The notes: generated by a model from the sequence alone, not told the origin. DNA of 64,000 nucleotides from Parapontixanthobacter aurantiacus (GCF_009827635.1 NZ_WTYW01000001.1:1320001-1384000); one strand, 5' to 3'. Counted from the stretch's first letter, positions 35,704-45,931 are shown. A program made the numbers and translations.

Positions 35704-35904
35704 ATGCTGATCCGAGAGATCGAGAAATTCCTTCGAAGATACGACATGCCAGTGACCAAGTTCGGGCGACTGGCAGCGCATGATCCGCGCTTCGTCCTCG
35801 ATCTTCGCATGGGCCGCATACCGCGGGAAAACACGCGAAAAAAAGTGGAACATTTCATGAACAAATACGCCGAGACCGAAGCCGGAAAGGAGTGCGCACA
35901 ATGA
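35704..35904 (+). CDS. Small HTH-like protein (66 aa)
   Basis: The 66-residue basic protein reads IEKFLRRYDMPVTKFGRLAA, then DPRFVLDLRMGRIPRENTRKKVEHFMNKY. The layout (helix, short turn, DLRxGRxPR) resembles a minimal Xre-like DNA-binding fold. ATG 35704 follows AGGGAGG. The gene overlaps the next by four bases (ATGA). It faces the S24 repressor across a shared intergenic region, so it could be repressor-controlled. Confidence 0.72.
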   Translation: MLIREIEKFLRRYDMPVTKFGRLAAHDPRFVLDLRMGRIPRENTRKKVEHFMNKYAETEAGKECAQ

Positions 35905-36263
35905 TCGAGCGCAAGATCGAAGGGGAAATTCCCCCGCCCCGTAAGGCGCGCCGCACCAGCACGGACCGGCTGCGCGAAGCTATCCTGGCACTGGCCGACC
36001 ACCGGGCGCAGGTCGTCTCCCATTCGGAACGTCCCTGGGCCAGCATCACCTTTACGGGCACGCGCCACACATTGGCGCTGATCTTCGCCGGGGCGGAAGC
36101 GGTCGCGGCGGCAGAATATTTCATCGCCGCCCTGCCCGATCACGAGTTCGCCATCCCGAAACATCTGGTCGCCGACGCCGCCATCGGCGCGGTCGAACAC
36201 CGGATGCTGCCCACGCCGCGCATGAGCATCACTTGCGAAATCCTGATGCTGGACGAGGACTAG
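35901..36263 (+). CDS. Conserved-looking hypothetical protein (120 aa)
   Basis: The 120-residue soluble protein has a basic N-terminus (RKARRTSTDRLREAI). A mixed core follows: HSERPWASITFTGTRHTLALIF, then FIAALPDHEFAIPKHLVADA, ending SITCEILMLDED. Its ATG overlaps the stop of the 35704 gene (ATGA), implying coupled translation and a joint role. No family recognised; it shows no signal peptide and no membrane helix. Convergent with the hydroxyacid dehydrogenase gene. Confidence 0.72.
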   Translation: MIERKIEGEIPPPRKARRTSTDRLREAILALADHRAQVVSHSERPWASITFTGTRHTLALIFAGAEAVAAAEYFIAALPDHEFAIPKHLVADAAIGAVEHRMLPTPRMSITCEILMLDED

Positions 36264-36272
36264 TAGAAAACC

Positions 36273-37211
36273 TCAGTATCCGCGGGCGGGATCGAATTGC
36301 GGCTCGACCCGCTCGCCCTTCGCGTAAGCTTCCAGATTGGCGAGGAAGCGTTCGGCGGAGCGGACGAACATCTTGTCCTGTGCGCGCCCCGACAGATGCA
36401 TGGAAATCTCCGTGTTCGAAAGACCCCAGAGCGGATCGTCGGCCGGCAAGGGTTCGGGCGTCGTCACGTCGAGGAACGCGCCGCCGATCGCTTTCGTTTC
36501 CAGCGCCCTCGTCAGCGCAGCCTGATCGATCACGCTGCCCCGCGCGATGTTCACGATCACGGCGTCCGCTTTCATCGCCGCCAGTTCTCGTTCCCCGATC
36601 ATGCCCTCGGTCTCGTCAGTTGCGGGGACGGCCAGGATGATCCAGTCGAACCTGCCCAATTCGTCGCGCCATTCGTCGGGACCGAGCGCCTTGTCGCCGC
36701 CGCTGCGACGAACCAGCGTGACCTCGACATCGAAGGCGCGCAGGCGCGGCTCGATGAGCTTACCGATCGCGCCATAGCCGAGCAGCAGCGCCTTCGTTCC
36801 GGCAAGTTCCTTCTTGCCCGGCGATTCGGTCAACCATTCGCGCCGGTCGCGGGCGCGCACGACATCGGCATAGCCCTTCGCATGAACGAGCATGCCCATG
36901 ACGACATACTCCGCGATGGTGAGCGCGTTGATGCCGGCCCCGTTCGTCACGGTCACGCCGCGCCCCGCCAAGACGTCGAGCGGCAGGAAATCCAGCCCGG
37001 CATAGATCGAATTGAGCCATTTCAGCTGCGTCGCGGCGCGCACGATGTCGCTCATCGCGACCGGATCGTTGAGATCGAACCAACCGATTTCGGCTTTCGG
37101 CGCGACTTCGAGCGCCTCCTGCTTGCTGGCGAACCAGTGCGGCTCGACCCAGTCGGGCAGGCGCGCCTCGACCAGCGGGCGGATCATGGCGGACATTACG
37201 GTTGCGGTCAT
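36273..37211 (-). CDS. D-2-hydroxyacid dehydrogenase family protein
   Basis: The 312-residue NAD(P)-dependent dehydrogenase has the Rossmann motif LLGYGAIGKLIEPRL and the catalytic Arg region NIARGSVIDQAALTRAL. It also shows LDVTTPEPLPADDPLW and the catalytic-His position in EISMHLSGRAQD. It resembles the GhrA/glyoxylate-hydroxypyruvate reductase branch; the physiological substrate is not determined. Its ATG overlaps the cysS stop (ATGA), so it is the last gene of the fsa-cobT-nitroreductase-cysS cluster. Confidence 0.9.
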   Translation of the reverse strand: MTATVMSAMIRPLVEARLPDWVEPHWFASKQEALEVAPKAEIGWFDLNDPVAMSDIVRAATQLKWLNSIYAGLDFLPLDVLAGRGVTVTNGAGINALTIAEYVVMGMLVHAKGYADVVRARDRREWLTESPGKKELAGTKALLLGYGAIGKLIEPRLRAFDVEVTLVRRSGGDKALGPDEWRDELGRFDWIILAVPATDETEGMIGERELAAMKADAVIVNIARGSVIDQAALTRALETKAIGGAFLDVTTPEPLPADDPLWGLSNTEISMHLSGRAQDKMFVRSAERFLANLEAYAKGERVEPQFDPARGY

Positions 37212-38674
37212 GTCAGTCTCCATTCCCAGCCGAGCGGGTCGCCGTCCATCACCTCGACACCCTTTGCGGCAAGCTCTTCGCGGATGGCATCGGAGGTAGC
37301 GAAGTCCTTCTCCGCCTTGGCTTCCTTGCGGCGGGCAAGTGCGTCTTCGATCTCGGCTTCGGTGATGGCCGCACTCTTGGGCCGGATACGCAGGTCTTTG
37401 CGCGTGAGGTCGAACAGGCTGATGCCGAGCACGCGATCCATTTCCTCGACCACGGCGCGCTTCGCGCCGCCTTCGACCTTCTTGACCGCCAGCGCCTCTT
37501 CCAGCGCTACCAGCGCGACGGAGGTATTCAGATCGTCCGAGATAGAGGCCGCAAATTTCTCGCGCATGGGCGTGAATTTCTGGTGGGAGGGATCGCCCGA
37601 GACCTCTTCCTTGAGTCGCTCGACCGCCATGATGATCCGCTTCAATCGCGTCAGGGCTGCGGCGAGCCCCTCCCACGAAAACTCCAGTTCGCTGCGGTAA
37701 TGCGCCTGCAGGCACATCATCCGGTAGGCGAGCGGGTGGAAGCCCTTGTCGATCAGCAGTTGCAGTCGCAGGAACTCGCCCGAGGATTTCGACATCTTCC
37801 CTGAACGCTCAACGAGGAAGTTGTTGTGCATCCAGATCTTCGCGCCCGAATGGGTCGCCACATCCAGCGAACCGCAGCCGCAGAACGCCTGGTTCTGGGC
37901 GATCTCGTTGGGATGGTGGATTTCGCGGTGATCGATCCCGCCGGTATGAATGTCAAAGGGAAAGCCGAGCAGCTTTTCGCCCATCACCGAACATTCGAGA
38001 TGCCAGCCCGGCGCGCCCTTGCCCCACGGCGAATCCCATTCCATCTGCCGCTTCTCGCCCGGCGGGGTTTTGCGCCAGATGGCGAAGTCGGCGGCGTTGC
38101 GCTTCGCTTCGACCGTATCGATGCGGCCTTCACCTTCTTCGGTGACAGCGCGGGCGAGCTTGCCATAATCCTGGACGGTAGAGACGTCGAAATAGAGCCC
38201 GCTATCGAGTTCGTAGCAGTGCTTGTCCGCGATGCTTTTTGCGAAGTCGATCATCGGCGCGATATAATCCGTCGCGACCGACCATTGCGCCGGCTCGCGG
38301 ATGTTGAGCGCTGCGATGTCGGCCTTGAAAGCGTCGGTGTAGTGCCGCGCGATGTCCCAGATCGACTTGTCGGTTCCGGCGGCAGCCTTTTCCAGCTTGT
38401 CCTCGCCGCTATCGGCATCGTCCGTCAGATGCCCGACATCGGTGATGTTGATGACGTGCTTGAGATCGTAGCCCTTCCACGTCAGCGTCCGCCCCAGCAC
38501 GTCCGCGAAGACGTAGGCGCGCATATTGCCGATATGCGGGTAGTTGTAGACCGTCGGGCCGCAGGTATAGACGCGCGCCTCACCCTCACGAACGGGCTCG
38601 AAAACCTCGAGCTTGCGGGTCAGCGAATTGAACAGCTTCAGTTCGTTTCGGGTAGGCGTGTCGGTCATGGGCAA
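37208..38674 (-). CDS. cysS: Cysteinyl-tRNA synthetase
   Basis: The 488-residue class I aminoacyl-tRNA synthetase has the HIGH-type motif HIGN in YNYPHIGNMRAYVFAD. The KMSKS motif is GKMSKSSGEFL. Zinc ligands are Cys in YTCGPTVYN, Cys in HLECSVMG, and the HTGGIDHREIHHPNE segment. The C-terminal anticodon-binding region ends DPLGWEWRLT. It lies 33 bases after the nitroreductase gene and overlaps the dehydrogenase gene by four bases. Confidence 0.97.
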   Translation of the reverse strand: MPMTDTPTRNELKLFNSLTRKLEVFEPVREGEARVYTCGPTVYNYPHIGNMRAYVFADVLGRTLTWKGYDLKHVINITDVGHLTDDADSGEDKLEKAAAGTDKSIWDIARHYTDAFKADIAALNIREPAQWSVATDYIAPMIDFAKSIADKHCYELDSGLYFDVSTVQDYGKLARAVTEEGEGRIDTVEAKRNAADFAIWRKTPPGEKRQMEWDSPWGKGAPGWHLECSVMGEKLLGFPFDIHTGGIDHREIHHPNEIAQNQAFCGCGSLDVATHSGAKIWMHNNFLVERSGKMSKSSGEFLRLQLLIDKGFHPLAYRMMCLQAHYRSELEFSWEGLAAALTRLKRIIMAVERLKEEVSGDPSHQKFTPMREKFAASISDDLNTSVALVALEEALAVKKVEGGAKRAVVEEMDRVLGISLFDLTRKDLRIRPKSAAITEAEIEDALARRKEAKAEKDFATSDAIREELAAKGVEVMDGDPLGWEWRLT

Positions 38675-38707
38675 TGGCGCATAGGTCGCCGGGGACCGAT
38701 CGGCAAG

Positions 38708-39382
38708 CTAGTCCCAGCCCTGCCAGACGACCGCCTCGCTGCTGTCGGCGCGCGGCACGTCGAAGGCATTTACCGGCGCGTCCGGGTCTCGATAGCCAAT
38801 GGCGAGCCCGCAGAAGAAGATGTGATCCTCGGGGATGTTCACCTCTGCCCGAATCTCTCGCGAATACATCGCCCAGGCTTCCTGCGGGCAACTGTCGAGC
38901 CCTTCCTCGCGCAGGAGCAGCATAATCGTCTGCAACCACATCCCGATATCGGACCATTGCGGCGGTCCCATATATCTCGGCGTATGGACCAACATGAGAA
39001 CCGGCGCGTCGAAGGCGCGAAAGTTCTGCGCGAACCAAGCGAGCCGCGCCATCTTGTTCTCGCGCGAGATGTCGAGCGCGGTGTACAGCGCCTCGCCAAC
39101 GCCGCGGCGCCGCGTCTCGTAGGCTCCGTCGAGATCCTTGGGGTAAATGTCGTATTCCGGGGAATGGGCGTCGCGCCCCTGCGGCAGGACGCTGGCGATA
39201 CGCTCGATCAGGTTGGAAAGCGGCTGTCCCGTCAGGACGATGCCGTGCCAGGGCTGCGTGTTGCCACCCGATGGCGATCGCTGCGCCGTGTCGAGGATGC
39301 GAGCGAGGACCTCGCGCTCGACCGGCTTGTCGAGAAAGGCACGCACGGAACGGCGCGAGCGGACGGCTTCGGTAACGTTCAT
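38708..39382 (-). CDS. Nitroreductase family oxidoreductase
   Basis: The 224-residue FMN-dependent nitroreductase has the N-terminal [20 protein letters not shown] and the flavin-site segment [17 protein letters not shown]. It also has an [14 protein letters not shown] helix and the late [17 protein letters not shown]. It is not BluB-like in its inserts; the assigned class is the PnbA/general nitroreductase branch. It overlaps cobT by four bases, an unusual coupling with a cobalamin-pathway gene. Confidence 0.88.
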   Translation of the reverse strand: MNVTEAVRSRRSVRAFLDKPVEREVLARILDTAQRSPSGGNTQPWHGIVLTGQPLSNLIERIASVLPQGRDAHSPEYDIYPKDLDGAYETRRRGVGEALYTALDISRENKMARLAWFAQNFRAFDAPVLMLVHTPRYMGPPQWSDIGMWLQTIMLLLREEGLDSCPQEAWAMYSREIRAEVNIPEDHIFFCGLAIGYRDPDAPVNAFDVPRADSSEAVVWQGWD

Positions 39383-41253
39383 CCTCTCCGCCCACCATCC
39401 TCACCTTCGAACAGGCCGGCGAGTTGTTCGATGATCGTGCCGCCGAGCTGCTCGACATCCATGATCGTGACCGCGCGCCGGTAATAGCGCGTGACGTCGT
39501 GGCCGATGCCGATCGCGACCAGTTGCACGGGCGATTTTGTCTCGATCCACTCGATCACCTTGCGCAGATGCTGTTCGAGATAGCCGGGGTTGTTGTTCGC
39601 ACTCAGCGTCGAATCGTCGACCGGCGCTCCGTCGGAAATGACCATGAGGATGCGGCGATCCTCTGCTCGCCGGATCAGGCGGTCATGCGCCCATAGCAGC
39701 GCCTCTCCGTCGATGTTTTCCTTCAGAAGCCCCTCGCGCATCATCAGGCCGAGATTGCGCCGGGCGCGCCGCCAGGGCTCGTCCGCCGCCTTGTAGACGA
39801 TGTGGCGCAAGTCGTTCAGGCGACCGGGCGTCGCGGGCTTGCCGTCCGCGAGCCATGCTTCGCGGCTCTGCCCGCCTTTCCACGCGCGGGTCGTGAAGCC
39901 GAGAATTTCGGTCTTCACCCCGCACCGCTCCAGCGTGCGGGCCATAATGTCGGCGCTGATCGCGGCGATCGAGATGGGTCGCCCGCGCATCGAGCCGGAA
40001 TTGTCGATCAGCAGCGTGACGATCGTGTCCTTGAACTCGACGTCCCGCTCCACCTTGTAGGACAGCGAATGGCCGGGCTGCGTGACGACGCGGGCAAGAC
40101 GCGCGGCATCGAGCAGCCCTTCCTCCTGATCGAAGTCCCAGCTGCGGTTCTGCTGCGCCATCAGGCGCCGCTGCAGGCGATTGGCGAGGCGGGTGACAAT
40201 CCCCTGCAAGCCCGTAAGCTGGCTGTCGAGATAGGTGCGCAGGCGCTCGAGTTCCTCGAAATCGCACAGTTCCGCCGCACCGACGACTTCGTCGAAACGG
40301 TCCGTATAGGCCTCGTAGGCGAATGTTTCGGGCAGATCGGTCCAGGGGCGGTTGGGTCGGACGGGCATCGGCGCGCCGTCGCCTTCGTCGCCGAACTCGG
40401 CGTCGGACGGCCCCTCTTCCATTTCAGCTTCGCCCTCGGCCTCGCCTTCACCTTCCCCTTCGGCGCTATCGGCGGCGACTTCCATGTCCTGCGGGTCGCC
40501 AGCGTCGGGGGCATCCTCGCCCTCATCCTCGTCCTGTTTGTCCTCGCCGTCGAAATCCTCGTCTTCCTCGTCGCTTCCGTCCTGGTCCTCGGATGCGGGA
40601 TCGATGAGTTCGAGATTGCGCAGCATATCGAGCGTCAGGTTCTGGAACGCCTTCTGGTCGGACAGCGAGTGAGTCAGCGCGTCGAAATCGTCGCCGATCC
40701 GGCTCTCGATGAAGTCGCGCACGAGTTCGACGCCATCTGCCGCCCTTTCGGGTATGGCCCGCCCGGTCAGCTTCTCGCGCAAGATCAGGCCGAGCGCGCT
40801 TTGCAGCGGCACCGCGTCGGCATCGCGCGCGCGGGCGATCGGGTCCGATGCCGTGCGCAAGCTGATCGCCGCGTCGAGATTGTCGCCGATCCCCGAAAAT
40901 TCGCGGCTGCCCAGCGCCTCGTAGCGGACCTGCTCCACCGCATCGTAGCACGCCCGGGCGAGCGGTTCGGAGGGCGCGCCCGCCCCATGGACGGCAGCGT
41001 CGTGATGCCGCAGCCGGAGCGAGAAGCTGTCGGCAAATCCGCGGGCCTCGCGCGCCTGCGATGCGGGAATGTTACGCCCCGGCAGCGGCACGCGCATGTG
41101 CTTGCCGCTTTGCGAGGGGGAGTCCGCACTCCAGGCGAGTTCGACATCTGGCTCGCGCGCCAAAGCTCGCGCGGTTCCGGTCAGGGCCAGCTTGAAGCGG
41201 TCGAGGGGGTTTTCTTCAGCCAATTCGAATTGCTTGCCAGCGCGCTCGTTCAA
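39379..41253 (-). CDS. cobT: Cobaltochelatase subunit CobT
   Basis: The 624-residue CobT-type AAA-partner subunit has an N-terminal conserved region. A very acidic linker lies around residues 215-290 (runs of Asp and Glu, for example [20 protein letters not shown]). A C-terminal von Willebrand factor A domain has the metal-ion site [11 protein letters not shown] and the later [12 protein letters not shown]. With CobN and CobS it inserts Co(II) into hydrogenobyrinic acid diamide in aerobic B12 synthesis. CobS and CobN are not in the window. It overlaps fsa upstream and the nitroreductase downstream by four bases each. Confidence 0.93.
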   Translation of the reverse strand: MNERAGKQFELAEENPLDRFKLALTGTARALAREPDVELAWSADSPSQSGKHMRVPLPGRNIPASQAREARGFADSFSLRLRHHDAAVHGAGAPSEPLARACYDAVEQVRYEALGSREFSGIGDNLDAAISLRTASDPIARARDADAVPLQSALGLILREKLTGRAIPERAADGVELVRDFIESRIGDDFDALTHSLSDQKAFQNLTLDMLRNLELIDPASEDQDGSDEEDEDFDGEDKQDEDEGEDAPDAGDPQDMEVAADSAEGEGEGEAEGEAEMEEGPSDAEFGDEGDGAPMPVRPNRPWTDLPETFAYEAYTDRFDEVVGAAELCDFEELERLRTYLDSQLTGLQGIVTRLANRLQRRLMAQQNRSWDFDQEEGLLDAARLARVVTQPGHSLSYKVERDVEFKDTIVTLLIDNSGSMRGRPISIAAISADIMARTLERCGVKTEILGFTTRAWKGGQSREAWLADGKPATPGRLNDLRHIVYKAADEPWRRARRNLGLMMREGLLKENIDGEALLWAHDRLIRRAEDRRILMVISDGAPVDDSTLSANNNPGYLEQHLRKVIEWIETKSPVQLVAIGIGHDVTRYYRRAVTIMDVEQLGGTIIEQLAGLFEGEDGGRRG

Positions 41254-41906
41254 CCGCCGATCGTCTGACCGGTCGATTGCCAGTCGGCGAGGAAGCTTTC
41301 GATGCCCTTGTCCGTCAGGACGTGATTGAAGAGCGCCTTGATGACCTTGGGCGGCGCAGTCATCACGTCCGCGCCGATCCGCGCGCTTTCGAGGACATGG
41401 CCGACATGCCGAACGGATGCGACGAGGATCTCGGTCGCAAAATCGTAATTGTCGTAGATGAGCCTGATGTCGCGGATGAGGTCCATGCCGTCGAAGCCGT
41501 TATCGTCGTGCCGTCCGACGAAGGGCGAGATGAAGGTCGCCCCCGCCTTCGCCGCCAGCAAGGCCTGGTTCGCGGAAAAGCACAGCGTGACGTTTACCAT
41601 CGTGCCGTCCTCGGTCAGCGCCTTGCAGGTCTTGAGGCCGTCCATCGTCAGCGGCACCTTGATGCAGACATTGTCCGCGATCTTGCGCAGCGTATCGGCC
41701 TCACGCATCATGCCGTCGTGATCGAGCGCGACGACCTCGGCGCTGACCGGGCCGTCGACGATGTCGCAGATCTCCTTCGTCACTTCGAGAAAGTCGCGAC
41801 CAGACTTGGCGATCAGCGACGGATTGGTCGTTACGCCGTCGAGCAGGCCCGTTTGCGCCAGCTCACGGATTTCTGCGATTTCGGCGGTGTCGGCGAAGAA
41901 TTTCAT
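41250..41906 (-). CDS. fsa: Transaldolase/fructose-6-phosphate aldolase (FSA/TalC family)
   Basis: The 218-residue class I aldolase of the small transaldolase family begins [20 protein letters not shown] and [14 protein letters not shown]. The Schiff-base Lys is in [32 protein letters not shown] and [13 protein letters not shown] are hallmark segments. It acts in the non-oxidative pentose phosphate pathway. ATG 41906 matches the conserved start. It overlaps cobT by four bases and is divergent from the DUF2490 gene. Confidence 0.95.
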   Translation of the reverse strand: MKFFADTAEIAEIRELAQTGLLDGVTTNPSLIAKSGRDFLEVTKEICDIVDGPVSAEVVALDHDGMMREADTLRKIADNVCIKVPLTMDGLKTCKALTEDGTMVNVTLCFSANQALLAAKAGATFISPFVGRHDDNGFDGMDLIRDIRLIYDNYDFATEILVASVRHVGHVLESARIGADVMTAPPKVIKALFNHVLTDKGIESFLADWQSTGQTIGG

Positions 41907-42044
41907 GAAGTCTGCTCCAGGGCGGTATCGAATCGGCTTCGGTCCATCGCATAACCCCCCGGCTAAGGCCAGAGTTGCCACGGCGCGGGTGCCGCGACTA
42001 ACGCGTGTTTCATTTTGATGACAACCGATTCGCCGGAGCTTTCG

Positions 42045-42710
42045 ATGACTGCCCTCTTCCGCCCGATCTGCATTTCGGCTTGCCTCACAGCAAGTGCACT
42101 CAGCGTTCCCGCATCGGCCGCCGACGAAGGCTTCGAGCTATGGACCGAACCCAGCGTCTCGACCGATCTCGACGAGGACACCGGCATCCAGTTCCAGACC
42201 TCGCAGCGCTTTCGCGACGCCGATGATGGCCGCGTCGATACCTACGTCTTCCGCCTCTGGCTGCATCAAAAGATGTCGAGCACCTTCACCCTCAGCGGCG
42301 GTGTCGAACAGAACGTCAATGATGGCGGGGCGGACGAGATCCGCTTCCTTCAGCAGGTCACGGGCAAGCACGGAATCGTGCGGAGCCGCCTGCGGCTGGA
42401 GGAACGGCTGGTCGACGGGACCGGGCGCATGGGCCTGCGCGTGCGGCCGCGGCTCGGGGTAAGCGTTCCCCTGGGCACGAACGACCGCTGGTCCGGTTTC
42501 GCCGATGCGGAAGGGTTCATCACTCTGAAAAGCACGAGCGTCGGCGGCGACGACGGCTTCACCGGCCTGCGCACCCGCGTCGGTGCGAAATATGCGGCCA
42601 GCGACAATCTCGCGATCACGCTCGCCTATCTGCGGCAACAGGACATTCGCGACGACCGGCCCGACCGGGTCGGTCACGTCCCCTTGATTGGGCTCGATTT
42701 CGTCTTCTAA
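42045..42710 (+). CDS. DUF2490 family protein, probable outer-membrane beta-barrel
   Basis: The 221-residue protein has a signal peptide ([14 protein letters not shown], cleavage near residue 27). Alternating polar and hydrophobic strands follow, ending in the terminal Phe of GLDFVF, the signal for BAM-dependent insertion. [32 protein letters not shown] and [20 protein letters not shown] fit DUF2490. ATG 42045 has a CGGAG upstream; the frame is open further 5'. The function of the family is unknown. Confidence 0.85.
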   Translation: MTALFRPICISACLTASALSVPASAADEGFELWTEPSVSTDLDEDTGIQFQTSQRFRDADDGRVDTYVFRLWLHQKMSSTFTLSGGVEQNVNDGGADEIRFLQQVTGKHGIVRSRLRLEERLVDGTGRMGLRVRPRLGVSVPLGTNDRWSGFADAEGFITLKSTSVGGDDGFTGLRTRVGAKYAASDNLAITLAYLRQQDIRDDRPDRVGHVPLIGLDFVF

Positions 42711-42748
42711 TTTTTGTTAGCGGCTCAGCGAGCGGATGGCGGATGCGC

Positions 42749-42934
42749 CTACCGCTCCTTGTCGGACGAGGCTTCGCCGTCATCCTTGCCTTCGCCATCC
42801 GTCCCGGCCTGTTTGCCGAGCGCGTCTTCGAGTTCGTTCTGCTCCTTCAGGCCAAGGGCCCGGCGATAGCGTCGCAAGATGTCGGACGTGAGAATCACGG
42901 ATACGATCCTATTCGGTGAACCATCGGCCACCAT
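42749..42934 (-). CDS. Hypothetical protein (61 aa)
   Basis: The 61-residue reading frame gives ILRRYRRALGLKEQNELEDA in the middle and an acidic Lys/Glu/Asp-rich tail. It could be a small soluble protein. The ribosome-binding site is weak, and the start is uncertain between ATG 42934 and upstream codons. It lies 39 bases after the DUF4197 gene on the same strand. Low confidence. Confidence 0.35.
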   Translation of the reverse strand: MVADGSPNRIVSVILTSDILRRYRRALGLKEQNELEDALGKQAGTDGEGKDDGEASSDKER

Positions 42935-42973
42935 GGCCGGGCCGCCAGTCCTTGGCGTGCGCACGAGATTCGC

Positions 42974-43675
42974 TCAAAGTCTCGAGGCACCGAAAACGCC
43001 GGTTATCACCGGATCGTTCGTCGCAGCCGGATTTTCGCGGATCAGTTCTTCCTCATAGCCGATCTCGTTCCAGATCGCCGTGTCGATCCGCTGCGCAAAA
43101 CTGTCCGCGACGCGCGAGACGTCGACCCCGGCAAGCGCGGAGAGTGCCTGCCCGACGAGCGGTTCGCGGCTGATCCGCAGTGCCTCGCCCAGTTCGGGGA
43201 CCATGACTTCGATGAGGCTGTTCGCCATCCGGTCGCGCAGGAAGCCGGTCGCGGCACGCGGCCCTCCGTTCACGAGCGCGACGGCATTGGCGATGCCGAT
43301 CGTGCGCACCGCGTCCGTGACGACGGGGGCGGCGCGATAGCTGCCCTCGATCGCGACTTCTGCAAAAGCATCCTCCAGCCGATCCTTGAACAGCGAGGAC
43401 GTCAGAATGCCGCTCAGCACGTCGCCGCGCGTCCCCAGGATGTTGCCGAGGCCGATTTCGGCCACCTGATCGTCCCAGAACCCGCCGGGCGCGGTCAGGC
43501 GCGCAAAGGCGCGTTCGCTCGACAGAAGAAGCATCCGGCGGATCGCCTCGGTGAGGCTCAATGGTGGCAGGCTTTGACAGGCCGTCAGGGCAACGAGCGC
43601 ACTGGCCGTCACTCCGCCGAGAAAAGCGCGCCGTCCGAAAACCCCTTGCCGGGAATCGTCATATTCCTGTTGCAT
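42974..43675 (-). CDS. DUF4197 family lipoprotein
   Basis: The 233-residue protein has a Tat-like or lipoprotein N-terminus (GRRAFLGGVTASALVALTAC, lipidated Cys33). The DUF4197 body follows: SLTEAIRRMLLLSSERAFAR, LTAPGGFWDDQVAEIGLGNI and RIDTAIWNEIGYEEELIREN. Function is unknown; it is probably a periplasm-facing lipoprotein. ATG 43675 is preceded by GAGGAAG. It is divergent from priA with a 60-base spacer. Confidence 0.87.
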   Translation of the reverse strand: MQQEYDDSRQGVFGRRAFLGGVTASALVALTACQSLPPLSLTEAIRRMLLLSSERAFARLTAPGGFWDDQVAEIGLGNILGTRGDVLSGILTSSLFKDRLEDAFAEVAIEGSYRAAPVVTDAVRTIGIANAVALVNGGPRAATGFLRDRMANSLIEVMVPELGEALRISREPLVGQALSALAGVDVSRVADSFAQRIDTAIWNEIGYEEELIRENPAATNDPVITGVFGASRL

Positions 43676-43735
43676 GAAATACGCTTCCTCTTCCTTGTCT
43701 TGTGCCTCGTCCCTGCCGACCCTAACTAGCCCGCA

Positions 43736-45913
43736 ATGGATCGTATTCGCGTCCTGTCGCTCAACGCCGCTCTCGGCGCGCTGGATTATAGCATTCCCGA
43801 AGGTCTCGATCCGGTGCCCGGCTCGGTCGTCGTCGCGCCGCTCGGACCCCGTCTGATCACTGGTATAGTCTGGGAAGCTGAACGGCTTTTGAGTGCGCCG
43901 GTTCCTGACGAAAAATTGCGCCCTATCACCGAGATAGTGCCGGTTCCTCCCATCGGCGCGCCGCTTCGCAGGCTCATCGAATGGACTGCCGAATATTACT
44001 GCGCTTCCCTGTCGGCGGTCGCGCGCATGGCGCTCGCGAGCGGAGGCGCGCTGAAAGGGCCGGCGACCACCACCGAATACCGGCTTTCCGGCGGGCTTCC
44101 CGATCGCATGACGCCGCAGCGGGAAAAGGCGATCGAGCGGCTGGAAGGCGAACAGGCGACCATTCGCGAACTGTCCGAAATCGCCGGTGTTTCCGAAGGT
44201 GTCCTGCGCGGGCTCGTCAATCAGGGGGTCATCGAACCGGTCGAGGTCGATCTGCACCGCCCCTATCCCGCGCCCGATCCGGATCACGACGTCCCGGAAC
44301 TGACCGCGGCGCAAACGGCTGCAGCGGATGCCATTGCGGCCAGCGTGACGGCACGGCGGTTCGAACCCTTTCTGCTCGACGGCGTGACGGGTTCGGGCAA
44401 GACCGAAACCTACTTCGAACCGATGGCCGCTGCCCTGAAAGAGGGACGGCAAATCCTCGTCCTGCTACCGGAAATCGCGCTGACGGAAGCGTTCCTCAAA
44501 CGCTTCTCCGATCGCTTCGGCGTGGCGCCGGTGCTGTGGCATTCCTCGCTCAAATCAACCGAGCGACGGCGCGCCTGGCGGGCGATTGCCACCGACCCCA
44601 CAGAGGGCGGCGCGCAGGTCGTCGTGGGTGCACGCTCCGCGCTGTTCCTTCCCTACGCCGCGCTTGGCCTCATCGTCGTCGACGAAGCGCACGAGATCAG
44701 CTTCAAGCAGGATGACGGGGTGCGCTACAATGCCCGCGACGTGGCCGTGATGCGTGCGCGTTTCGAGGAAATACCGATCGTTCTGGCAAGCGCGACCCCG
44801 GCCCTTGAAAGCCTGCACATGGCGGCAAGCGGTATCTACACCCGCCTCGAACTCGACAGCCGCTTCGGCGCGGCCGAATTGCCGACGATCGACACCATCG
44901 ACCTGACGCAGGAGCCACCGGAAAGCGGGCACTGGCTCGCGCCGCGACTGGTCGAGGAGCTGGAGAAACGGCTGGAACAGGGCGAGCAGTCGCTGCTGTT
45001 CCTTAACCGCCGGGGTTTCGCGCCGCTAACCTTGTGCCGCAATTGCGGCTTCCGCTTCCAGTGTCCCAACTGCACCGCCTGGCTCGTCGAGCACCGCCTT
45101 TCGCAGCGCCTCGCCTGCCATCATTGCGGACACGAGACGCAGCCGCCCGAAACCTGCCCGGAATGCGGCGAACCCGATTGCCTCGTCGCCTGCGGACCGG
45201 GGGTGGAGCGGATCGCGGACGAGGTCGCCGCGCGCCTGCCCGAAGCGCGCATAGCCCTCGTCACCTCGGATACGCTGTCCTCCCCCGGCAAGGCGAGCGC
45301 CTTCATCCAGCAGGCGTCTTCAGGGGCGATCGACGTCATCGTCGGGACGCAGCTTGTCACCAAGGGTTTTCACTTTCCCGAACTGACGCTGGTGGGGGTG
45401 GTCGATGCCGATCTCGGCCTCGAGGGCGGGGATTTGCGTGCCGCCGAACGGACCTATCAGCAAGTAGCGCAAGTTGCCGGGCGCGCCGGGCGCGGGGAGA
45501 AACCCGGCCTCGTGCTTATCCAGACCCGCCACCCGGAGGCTTCTGTCATTGCCGCCCTTGCAGCCGGGGATCGCGACGCATTTTACGAAGCGGAGACCGA
45601 GGCCCGGCGCAGCGCCGGAGCCCCGCCATTCGGACGCTGGGCCGCGATTATCGTATCGAGCGAGGACGAGCGCGAGGCCAAGGACACCGCGTTCGCCATC
45701 GGCGGCAGGCGCCCGCAGGTAGAGGATATCGCGATCTATGGCCCCGCCCCTGCGCCCATGGCGCTGCTGCGTGGCCGCTATCGTTACCGGCTCCTGCTCA
45801 ATGCAAAGCGGACTGCCAACGTGCAGGCGGTCATTCGCGACTGGCTCGCCCAGTTCGACGTCCCGCGCAGCGTCCGCATCAATATCGACATCGACCCGTA
45901 CAGTTTCGTCTGA
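43736..45913 (+). CDS. priA: Primosomal protein N' (PriA helicase)
   Basis: The 725-residue superfamily 2 helicase restarts stalled replication forks. It has an N-terminal 3'-DNA-binding domain (about 1-100), Walker A GVTGSGKT (residues 216-223) and a DEAH box near residue 315 (VVDEAHEISFKQDDGVRYNA). The zinc-binding module has eight Cys (LCRNCGFRFQCPNC, then CHHCGHETQPPETCPECGEP). Motif VI, QVAGRAGRGEKPG, is intact. DnaT and PriB are not in the window, as expected for this lineage. Confidence 0.96.
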   Translation: MDRIRVLSLNAALGALDYSIPEGLDPVPGSVVVAPLGPRLITGIVWEAERLLSAPVPDEKLRPITEIVPVPPIGAPLRRLIEWTAEYYCASLSAVARMALASGGALKGPATTTEYRLSGGLPDRMTPQREKAIERLEGEQATIRELSEIAGVSEGVLRGLVNQGVIEPVEVDLHRPYPAPDPDHDVPELTAAQTAAADAIAASVTARRFEPFLLDGVTGSGKTETYFEPMAAALKEGRQILVLLPEIALTEAFLKRFSDRFGVAPVLWHSSLKSTERRRAWRAIATDPTEGGAQVVVGARSALFLPYAALGLIVVDEAHEISFKQDDGVRYNARDVAVMRARFEEIPIVLASATPALESLHMAASGIYTRLELDSRFGAAELPTIDTIDLTQEPPESGHWLAPRLVEELEKRLEQGEQSLLFLNRRGFAPLTLCRNCGFRFQCPNCTAWLVEHRLSQRLACHHCGHETQPPETCPECGEPDCLVACGPGVERIADEVAARLPEARIALVTSDTLSSPGKASAFIQQASSGAIDVIVGTQLVTKGFHFPELTLVGVVDADLGLEGGDLRAAERTYQQVAQVAGRAGRGEKPGLVLIQTRHPEASVIAALAAGDRDAFYEAETEARRSAGAPPFGRWAAIIVSSEDEREAKDTAFAIGGRRPQVEDIAIYGPAPAPMALLRGRYRYRLLLNAKRTANVQAVIRDWLAQFDVPRSVRINIDIDPYSFV

Positions 45914-45931
45914 ATGGTTAATGGCCGTACG

